64,000 nt of DNA, taken from positions 1,364,001 through 1,428,000 of the forward strand of contig NZ_CP113432.1 in assembly GCF_026686735.1 (NCBI RefSeq). The letters are read 5' to 3'. Positions 58,194 to 64,000 of the stretch are shown here, in pieces (position 1 is the stretch's first letter; each line of letters begins with the position of its first letter). The position numbers and the translations under genes are program-made. This DNA is from Pseudomonas triclosanedens. Lineage in GTDB: Bacteria > Pseudomonadota > Gammaproteobacteria > Pseudomonadales > Pseudomonadaceae. Under the pieces are notes generated by a model. The model worked only from the letters and a program-made list of their open reading frames with translations, searched no databases and was not told the DNA's origin.

Positions 58194-59148
58194 GCCCATC
58201 GACATTCGCGCCGCCGACGGCTATGCACTGGGTGGATTCGCCTGGCGCCGCCCCTGCGATCCACGACGCCCGCATCCGGTCGCGGTCATCAACGCTGCCA
58301 CCTCGGTGCGCTGCCGGTACTACGGGCGCTTTGCCGACTGGCTCCACAGCCACGGATGGGACGTGGTGACCTACGACTACCGCGGCATCGGCGAATCGCG
58401 ACACCGTGGGCTGCGTCGGCTGCAGGCCGACTGGATCGACTGGGGGCAGCACGATTTCGAGGGTGTGCTGCAGTACCTCGCCTGGCGATTCCCCGGCCAG
58501 CCGATCGACGTGGTCGGCCACTCCGCTGGGGGCTTCGTGATCGGGCTGGCCGCGTCCGCACACCGCGTGCGGCGCATCTTCACCATGGGGGCGCAGTACG
58601 CCTACTGGCGCGACTATGCGCCCGCCGCACGCCGCGCCATGTTCCTGCGCTGGCACGTGGCCATGCCGCTGCTGGCGCGGGTGCTTGGCTACGTGCCAGC
58701 CAAGCGCCTGGGATGGATGGAGGACACGCCCAAGGGCGTGGCACTGGACTGGGCACGCATGGGTCCCCGCTTCGAGGGCACGGTGCGCCGAGGCCGGGAG
58801 ACACTGGAAGGTGAGCCCGAAGCCGAAATGCTGGCACGGCGCTTCGGCCAGGTGCGCGCACCGATCCTGGCGCTGGGCATCGAGGACGATCCATTCGGCA
58901 CGGTACCGGCGCTGGACCGCCTGCTGGATTACTACACCGGCAGCGAGCGCCATCACCTGCGCTTGGCTCCCGCGGCCATCGAGCAGGCCGAAATCGGCCA
59001 TTTCGCCTTCTTCCACGAGCGCTTCCGCGAGGCGCTGTGGCCCCTGGCGCTGGACTGGTTGCGTACCGGCGAGCCACCAACCCACCCACTCGGCGCACTG
59101 AAGCATCGACCTGCGGACGATCCTCGGGCAGCGAGAGGTACGGCATGA
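58186..59148 (+). CDS. Alpha/beta hydrolase
   Basis: The 320-residue protein has the nucleophile elbow GHSAGG with Ser113 and the family opening IDIRAADGYALGGFAWR. WDVVTYDYRGIGESRHRG and a C-terminal His (IGHFAFFHERF) complete a possible triad with an acidic residue near IEDDPFGTVPALD. It is close in pattern to hydrolases annotated as serine aminopeptidase-like. It ends the five-gene plus-strand group. Confidence 0.8.
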   Translation: MTEPIDIRAADGYALGGFAWRRPCDPRRPHPVAVINAATSVRCRYYGRFADWLHSHGWDVVTYDYRGIGESRHRGLRRLQADWIDWGQHDFEGVLQYLAWRFPGQPIDVVGHSAGGFVIGLAASAHRVRRIFTMGAQYAYWRDYAPAARRAMFLRWHVAMPLLARVLGYVPAKRLGWMEDTPKGVALDWARMGPRFEGTVRRGRETLEGEPEAEMLARRFGQVRAPILALGIEDDPFGTVPALDRLLDYYTGSERHHLRLAPAAIEQAEIGHFAFFHERFREALWPLALDWLRTGEPPTHPLGALKHRPADDPRAARGTA

Positions 59149-59339
59149 CTGTGGATGAGGCCCATTCACCACGACTGAAGCGGAAGCGCTGGCCGATCAA
59201 GATCACATCAGTAGCGATTCTGCGGCTTGACTGAACGTGATCGTGGGGTGCTCACTGACATGCACCTGTCGCGATCATTCAATACAGGGGATGAAGCCTG
59301 GCCCAGAATCCATTTCTCCATCTAACTTGGAGAGCTGAG

Positions 59340-59735
59340 ATGATTTTCAGATACACGATTCTCTACGTCGAAGACGTGGCCGCCTCGCTGGCCTTTTACG
59401 AACGTGCTTTTGCCATGGAGCGGGGTTTTCTGCACGAGTCGGGGGACTATGGTGAACTCGTCACGGGGGCAACCAAGCTGGCTTTTTCTTCCGTCAAATT
59501 GATGCGAACTCTGGGCAAGACACCCGGCAAGCCCGCACCCGAAACCCCGGTATTCGAGATCGCCTTTGAAACGGAAGACGTATATGCGGCCTATACGCGT
59601 GCCGTAGCCGCCGGCGCACAAGCTGTGCAGGAGGTTAGAAGTGAACCTTGGGGGCAGACGACGTGTTACGTCACCGATATCAACGGTTATCTGGTGGAGA
59701 TTTGTTCGCCCGCCCAGTTGCCCAGCCCGGGTTGA
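59340..59735 (+). CDS. VOC-family (glyoxalase-like) protein
   Basis: The 131-residue protein has the two-repeat vicinal oxygen chelate layout: MIFRYTILYVEDVAASLAFY at the start and VFEIAFETEDVYAAYTRAVA, PWGQTTCYVTDINGYLVEIC near the end. The terminal Glu is the usual metal ligand, but the N-terminal ligand is a Tyr/Leu stretch without His. Its 3' end overlaps the convergent AraC gene by 49 bp. ATG 59340 has TTGGAGAG upstream. Confidence 0.8.
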   Translation: MIFRYTILYVEDVAASLAFYERAFAMERGFLHESGDYGELVTGATKLAFSSVKLMRTLGKTPGKPAPETPVFEIAFETEDVYAAYTRAVAAGAQAVQEVRSEPWGQTTCYVTDINGYLVEICSPAQLPSPG

Positions 59736-60394
59736 CGCAGGCGCTCAAGGACGTCGGCTTGCCTGCGCAACTGCGCCGGAGAATGGCCGAACCAGCGGAC
59801 AAGTTCGCGGGTCATGTGGGCTTGGTCACTGAAGCCACATATGCTGGCTATTTCGGCAAGAGGTTCACCCGACGAAAGCAGTCCGGTTGCCCGGCGCGCT
59901 CGTCCCAAGAGCCGCCAGTAGTCCGGCGGTGGGAGTCTTCTGCCCAGAAAGACTCTTTGCATCGTTCGGATGGAAATGCCAATGCTGCGGCAGGCGGCGC
60001 CAACCGTTGCACCCGGAAAACTGAGCGCCAGGATGGCCTCGTCCAGATGCGTCCAGGCTTCGCACTGCTCGTCGAGAATTTCCCCGATTCGATCATGGTC
60101 TGCGGCAATCGCCTGCATGGCAGGCGCGCTCACGCCCGCGCCCGGGCGCAACCTATAGCCTGTGATCGTGGTGCCGGGGAGCAGATCGACCAGCCGAGGC
60201 CGAACATCAAACCCGGTTGACACGATCTGAACCAAGCCATCCGCATGGCGGATGCACAGTACGTCTCGGCATCCGTCGGGCAGCACCAGATAGCGCTCGG
60301 CCCTGTTCACCGGGTGAACCCAGCGGTGGAAGCTGGCAATGTCTTGCATGTCGGGAAATTCACTCCAGGAACCGCCGAACGATCCGATATTCAT
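59687..60394 (-). CDS. AraC-family transcriptional regulator
   Basis: The 235-residue protein has an N-terminal effector domain (FHRWVHPVNRAERYLVLPDG) and a C-terminal double helix-turn-helix (LAEIASICGFSDQAHMTREL, then VRWFGHSPAQLRRQA). It is translationally coupled to the peroxiredoxin (ATGA overlap) and probably controls that operon or the convergent VOC gene. Confidence 0.85.
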   Translation of the reverse strand: MNIGSFGGSWSEFPDMQDIASFHRWVHPVNRAERYLVLPDGCRDVLCIRHADGLVQIVSTGFDVRPRLVDLLPGTTITGYRLRPGAGVSAPAMQAIAADHDRIGEILDEQCEAWTHLDEAILALSFPGATVGAACRSIGISIRTMQRVFLGRRLPPPDYWRLLGRARRATGLLSSGEPLAEIASICGFSDQAHMTRELVRWFGHSPAQLRRQADVLERLRQPGLGNWAGEQISTR

Positions 60395-60975
60395 GGTTTG
60401 CCGGATTGATTGGCATGATGGCCTTTGAGCCACTCGATGACATCGTCGGCATTCCGGTCCGGCGGGAACACCGGATAGAACACATGCTCGATCACGCCAT
60501 CGTGCGCAATCAGGGTCAGCCGCTTGAGCAGCGTCAGGCCTTGCACCTCGAAGACCGGCAGACCGAGCGCGGTTGCGAATGAAAGGCGGTTGTCGGACAG
60601 CAACGGGAAAGGCAGGTGGAGGCGCGCCACCGCCTCGCATTGGTACGCGGTGTCCTGCGTCGACACGCCGAACAATTGGGCGACGCCCAAGGACTTCAGT
60701 TCGGCGAAATGATCCCTGAAGGCACAGGATTGCGGGGTGCAGCCCCGTGCTCCTGGAATCTCGTCCCAGCCTGGAGGCAGTGCGATATCCGGCCGGCCCG
60801 TCATCGGGAAGAGATAAAGCACCGTGCGTCCGCGCAGGCGCGAAGGGTCGACACGGCCACCATCCGTCGATGCCAGTTCAAGCGTGGGCAGGCGCATGCC
60901 CGCGAGGTGGCGGGCGCCGCCATCATCCTCCGGCTGCGGAAGACGCGACCAATCGACCTGCTGCAGGTTATTCAT
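60391..60975 (-). CDS. Peroxiredoxin (AhpC/TSA type)
   Basis: The 194-residue thioredoxin-fold protein has LRGRTVLYLFPMTGRPDIAL. An active-site region GARGCTPQSCAFRDHF holds two cysteines four residues apart, as in BCP/PrxQ-type enzymes (CTPQSC). QLFGVSTQDTAYQCEAVARL and LPFPLLSDNRLSFA follow. It would reduce peroxides. Four bases separate it from the GNAT gene, and it overlaps AraC. Confidence 0.85.
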   Translation of the reverse strand: MNNLQQVDWSRLPQPEDDGGARHLAGMRLPTLELASTDGGRVDPSRLRGRTVLYLFPMTGRPDIALPPGWDEIPGARGCTPQSCAFRDHFAELKSLGVAQLFGVSTQDTAYQCEAVARLHLPFPLLSDNRLSFATALGLPVFEVQGLTLLKRLTLIAHDGVIEHVFYPVFPPDRNADDVIEWLKGHHANQSGKP

Positions 60976-60979
60976 GGCT

Positions 60980-61483
60980 TCACCACCGCTCGCTACCGGC
61001 CAGCCAAAGCACGTAGCTCTTCCAGCCGGCGGGTTCGGCGAAGCGCGCGTAGGCCCGGATGGCATCGGGGTTGTCCTCGGGGACCAGCCAGCGCAGATGG
61101 ATCCAGGCGCGTGATCGACCGGTATCGGCGATGGCCGCGATGAGCCGCTGAGCGAGTCGTTTTCCGCGCGCGGCGGGCAGGACGTACAGGTCGTCGAGCT
61201 GGCCCGACCGCCCTCCGGAGATCGCCTCGGGCAGATCGAAGAACACTGCGAAGGCGACGAGTTCGTCGCCGAGAAAGCCACCCAGCACTTCCGCGATCGG
61301 ATCGGCGATCAAGGCATTGGCATGAGCCAGTGCATTCGCCCCGGCGCCTTGCCCGTGGCGCATCTCGTCGCCATAGGCGGCCAGCAGGGAGGCAAGCGCA
61401 ACGGCTTCATGGGCAACGAGCCGTCGAAGCGTCACATCGTCATCCGGCGGTGCTTTCTGGTCTTTCGGATATGCGGTATTCAT
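60980..61483 (-). CDS. GNAT-family N-acetyltransferase
   Basis: The 167-residue protein has the GNAT core LGGFLGDELVAFAVFFDLPE, DDLYVLPAARGKRLAQRLIA (acetyl-CoA loop, R-G-K variant of Q/RxxGxG/A) and WIHLRWLVPEDNPDAIRAYA. The substrate is unknown. It lies six bases after the LysR stop and four before the peroxiredoxin, so it is part of one operon. Confidence 0.85.
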   Translation of the reverse strand: MNTAYPKDQKAPPDDDVTLRRLVAHEAVALASLLAAYGDEMRHGQGAGANALAHANALIADPIAEVLGGFLGDELVAFAVFFDLPEAISGGRSGQLDDLYVLPAARGKRLAQRLIAAIADTGRSRAWIHLRWLVPEDNPDAIRAYARFAEPAGWKSYVLWLAGSERW

Positions 61484-61489
61484 ACGTGT

Positions 61490-62404
61490 CTATGCTGTCC
61501 GCGCTTCTGGGTTCCGAGTTCCGCTTTCCGACTGACATTGCTCGCGCAGCCAGCCGCGCAGGTTCTCCAGCCGTCGATCCTCGGATAGCGCCTCGGGATA
61601 GACGAGCCAAAAGCCGACACCCGCGCTCACGGGGTGGTCGAAGACCGAGGCCAGGCGTCCGAGCCGGACGGCACTCTCGGCCAGTTCGCAGACGGCGATC
61701 GACACGCCAGCCCCATCGGCGGCCGCCTGCATCGTCAGGCCGCCCGAATCCACGCGGGTCACGACAGCCGGCTCGAACGGCCCGCCGGGCAGGCTGTCCA
61801 TCCAGCGCTGCCAAGTGAGGCAATGCCGCGAAACGAACAGGTTGGCGCGCGCGACCTGCTTGAGGCGTTCCCGGCGCGAGCCGGTGGCAAAGCCCGGGCG
61901 CGCGTACAGATCGATGGTGGCCTCGAACAACAGGTCGGCCTGCAGGCCGGCCCACTGGCCGTCGCCATACCAGATGCCGGCATCGGCCACGCCGGCGGCC
62001 AGATCCACGTCGTCCTGCGTGGTGGAGATGTCCAGCGAGAAGCCGCGCCGCTCGAACGGATACAGGCTCAGGCGGGGCGACAGCCAGTTGGTCGCGAAGG
62101 TAGGCAGCATGTTCACGCGCAGGGGCCCGTCGCGCCGCTCCTCGCGCAAGCTGCTCACGCCCTCGGCGATCAGGGCGAAACCCTCGTTGAGGCTAGGTGC
62201 CAGCCGGCGGCCGGCGCTGGTCAATTCCAGCCGCGTACCGATGCGGCGCAGCAGTTCGACGCCGAGCATGTCCTCCAGCGTGCGCAACTGGTGGCTGACC
62301 GCCGAGGGGGTGACCGCCAGTTCCAGGGCCGCGTCCTTGATCGAGAGATGGCGCGCCGCAGCCTCGAAGGCGCGCAAGGCATTCAACGGGACAGGGATGC
62401 GCAT
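61490..62404 (-). CDS. LysR-family regulator (GcvA-like)
   Basis: The 304-residue protein begins MRIPVPLNALRAFEAAARHL, with the winged HTH LSIKDAALELAVTPSAVSHQ and LRTLEDMLGVELLRR. The GcvA-type features LTSAGRRLAPSLNEGF and VNMLPTFATNWLSPRLSLYP are present. It is divergent from the branched-chain aminotransferase across 181 bp and leads the GNAT-peroxiredoxin-AraC operon. It may control either side. Confidence 0.88.
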   Translation of the reverse strand: MRIPVPLNALRAFEAAARHLSIKDAALELAVTPSAVSHQLRTLEDMLGVELLRRIGTRLELTSAGRRLAPSLNEGFALIAEGVSSLREERRDGPLRVNMLPTFATNWLSPRLSLYPFERRGFSLDISTTQDDVDLAAGVADAGIWYGDGQWAGLQADLLFEATIDLYARPGFATGSRRERLKQVARANLFVSRHCLTWQRWMDSLPGGPFEPAVVTRVDSGGLTMQAAADGAGVSIAVCELAESAVRLGRLASVFDHPVSAGVGFWLVYPEALSEDRRLENLRGWLREQCQSESGTRNPEARTA

Positions 62405-62585
62405 GGGGGATTCACCCTCCTGGAAGTCATTGGTCGTTCATGGACTCATTAAACCGGAAATCGTCGTCTCCACGCTCGCCGACACGAGGACCAAAACTCA
62501 GCATCGTCTGAGATTTGCTCACTCGTGCCGACGGCGAACCGGCCGCACACTGACGCCATCGACAACCTGTACAGCGGTGCGCACC

Positions 62586-63563
62586 ATGCTCAATTCCCTT
62601 GACGATCGCGATGGCCTGATCTGGCTCGATGGCGAGCTGCTGCCCTGGCGCGAAGCACGCCTGCACGTGCTCACGCATGCGCTGCATATGGGCGGGGCCG
62701 TCTTCGAGGGCATGCGCGCCTATGGCGGTCATGTCTTCCTCAATGCGCCTCACCTGGAACGCTTCCAGCAGTCCGCCGCGCTGCTGGACTACCACCTGCC
62801 GTGGTCGCAAGGCGAACTGACACAGGCCATCGAGGCGGTGCTGTGGGCCAACCAGCTCGACGACGCCTACATCCGCCCGGTGGCCTGGCGCGGCGCGGAG
62901 AGTGTTTCCATCGCTTCGCCGCGCGCCCGCATCCACGTGGCGATCGCGGCCTGGGACTGGCCCACGGCGGCGTCCCAGGGCCGCGCCGAGGAAGGCATCC
63001 GGCTGCAGCTGGCGAGTTGGCGGCGTCCCCGTCCTGACACCGCACCCACCGCGGCCAAGTGCTCGGGGCTGTACATGATCGGTACCCTTGCGCGCCATGC
63101 CGCCGCAGCGGCGGGCTGCGACGACGCACTGCTGCTCGACAGCGAAGGCCGGGTCGCCGAGACCACGGCAACCAACCTGTTGATGGTCCATGACGGGGTG
63201 CTGGTGACCCCATTGCCGACCTGCTTCCTCGACGGCATCACCAAGCGGCACGTGATGGGACTGGCGCGCCAGCGCGGGCTGCGGGTCGAGGAGCGGACCG
63301 TGACGCTGGACGAACTGCGCGCCGCCTCCGAGGTATTCACCGCCGGCACCTCGGTCGAACTGCAGCCGGTGGTGGCGCTGGTCGAGGATGCGGCGACCAC
63401 CGAATGGCCCGTGGGGCCGGTGACGCGACAACTGATCCGGGACTTTCGCGCGTCCGTGACCGAGGCGAGCCAGGTCGGCCGGACGCTGCGGGAACGGGAG
63501 ACCGGCTTGTTGGAACGGCGCCCGTGGCCCGCTCGCGTCGCCTCCGCCTTGCAGGCGCCGTAG
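62586..63563 (+). CDS. ilvE: Branched-chain aminotransferase family protein
   Basis: The 325-residue fold-type IV PLP enzyme has HVLTHALHMGGAVFEGMRAY and PTAAKCSGLYMIGTLARHAA, with Lys158 as the likely cofactor lysine. DDALLLDSEGRVAETTATNL (class IV signature), LPTCFLDGITKRHVMGLARQ and EVFTAGTSVELQPV follow. It transfers amino groups of branched-chain or related amino acids. D-amino-acid transaminase or aminodeoxychorismate lyase are less likely given the FTAGTSVELQPV motif. ATG 62586 follows no strong ribosome site. Confidence 0.85.
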   Translation: MLNSLDDRDGLIWLDGELLPWREARLHVLTHALHMGGAVFEGMRAYGGHVFLNAPHLERFQQSAALLDYHLPWSQGELTQAIEAVLWANQLDDAYIRPVAWRGAESVSIASPRARIHVAIAAWDWPTAASQGRAEEGIRLQLASWRRPRPDTAPTAAKCSGLYMIGTLARHAAAAAGCDDALLLDSEGRVAETTATNLLMVHDGVLVTPLPTCFLDGITKRHVMGLARQRGLRVEERTVTLDELRAASEVFTAGTSVELQPVVALVEDAATTEWPVGPVTRQLIRDFRASVTEASQVGRTLRERETGLLERRPWPARVASALQAP

Positions 63564-63628
63564 CGCGCCATGGACCGGTACGCAGACGGACCCGCGAGAG
63601 GACAGGCACGATGCCATGCAGACTGGCT

Positions 63629-64000
63629 TCATACACGCCCCAGACAGTCGCGCAGTTGCGCGGCAAAGCGCGCCGCGTCCCCGGGTTCGAGCGTCGAGAC
63701 CGTGACTCGCAGCGCGGGGGCCGCGGGCGCGATCGCGAAGGCATCGCCGGTTCGCACGGCCCAGCCGCAGCGTGCGAGGCTTTGCGCGGTGCGGTGAACG
63801 TCACGGTCTTCCGGCAACGGAATCCACACATTGAACCCGTCGCAGGGCTGCCTGGCGGCGATGCCCACGGCGCCGAGTGCATCGATCAGGGCCTTGCGAC
63901 GCATGGCGTAGGCGGTCTTGGCCGCATGCAGGCGCGCCGTGGCCGCGTCGGATCCGAGCAGGCCGCGCACGGCCGCCTGCAGCAGGTGGCTGACCCAGGT
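63629..64000 (-). CDS. PLP-fold (aminotransferase class I/II, possibly MocR-type) protein, C-terminal part
   Basis: Only the last 123 codons are in the window; the rest lies beyond base 64000. TWVSHLLQAAVRGLLGSDAA, YAMRRKALIDALGAVGIAAR and GFNVWIPLPEDRDV are typical of the C-terminal domain of aspartate-aminotransferase-like proteins, including MocR/PdxR regulators, in which an N-terminal GntR HTH is fused. Without the N-terminus these cannot be separated. It is convergent with the aminotransferase gene, which fits either reading. Confidence 0.7.
   Translation of the reverse strand, partial: TWVSHLLQAAVRGLLGSDAATARLHAAKTAYAMRRKALIDALGAVGIAARQPCDGFNVWIPLPEDRDVHRTAQSLARCGWAVRTGDAFAIAPAAPALRVTVSTLEPGDAARFAAQLRDCLGRV

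Noticed and set aside
1..64000. tRNA, rRNA or ICE attachment sites
   Set aside because: No cloverleaf, rRNA stretch or integrase with a flanking repeat was found, so the ICE ends appear to lie outside the window.

Overview
The window is GC-rich and gene-dense, and it reads as a large part of an integrative and conjugative element (ICE) of the PFGI-1/PAGI-2/ICEclc type from a beta- or gammaproteobacterium. Pseudomonas, Achromobacter, Stenotrophomonas and relatives carry such elements. No rRNA, tRNA or core chromosomal marker is visible, so the host cannot be fixed. The conjugation genes follow the usual order for this ICE family, and three blocks of unrelated cargo interrupt them.

Layout: (1) 1-269 is the right end of an ISL3-type insertion sequence that cuts into a LOTUS-domain gene. 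(2) 1-15.9 kb is the ICE replication and maintenance half: a frameshifted TIGR03761 gene, DUF3158, ssb, topoisomerase III, a series of small conserved ICE proteins (DUF3085, DUF3577, DUF3275 and others), a methyltransferase-like protein and an SNF2-type helicase. Most genes between 6 and 13.6 kb have their own terminator-like hairpin and structured leader. Three copies of a 65-bp three-hairpin repeat lie between them. (3) 15.9-17.6 kb is a small insertion: a ketopantoate-reductase-like gene divergent from an XRE-cupin regulator, with a perfect 24-bp palindrome between them. (4) 17.7-23.8 kb holds PilL-like, TIGR03759, lytic transglycosylase, TIGR03765, TraD coupling protein and TIGR03747.

(5) 23.8-44.4 kb is a defence island placed exactly between TIGR03747 and RAQPRD. 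On the minus strand are a UvrD-like helicase and an OLD-family ATPase/TOPRIM nuclease (a Gabija pair) behind an XRE regulator. Divergently on the plus strand is a large operon: an excisionase-like HTH gene (frameshifted), two N6-methyltransferase-like proteins with HsdR_N-like N-termini, a specificity subunit, a 1385-aa NERD/double-kinase/P-loop protein, an unknown 547-aa protein and a 1819-aa nuclease/HerA-like ATPase. With the XRE gene this makes eight genes. It matches in composition the recently described methylation-associated defence system (MADS), known from a Pseudomonas aeruginosa ICE. I do not assign mad numbers.

(6) 44.6-53.1 kb resumes the conjugation operon: RAQPRD, TIGR03758, TIGR03745, TIGR03750, TIGR03746, TIGR03749, TIGR03752, TIGR03751 lipoprotein, the VirB4/TraC-like ATPase TIGR03744 and a DsbA-like thioredoxin protein. 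(7) From 53.1 kb to the end the content changes to metabolic and regulatory genes. One group has a PH-like membrane protein, two SnoaL-like proteins, BioY, a thioesterase, an enoyl-CoA hydratase, a LysE exporter, a cupin, DUF1330 and a hydrolase. A second has VOC, AraC, peroxiredoxin, GNAT and LysR, followed by a branched-chain aminotransferase and the end of a PLP-fold protein. The expected distal transfer genes (TraU/TraG-like) are absent, so this is either a further cargo block or the end of the recognisable element.
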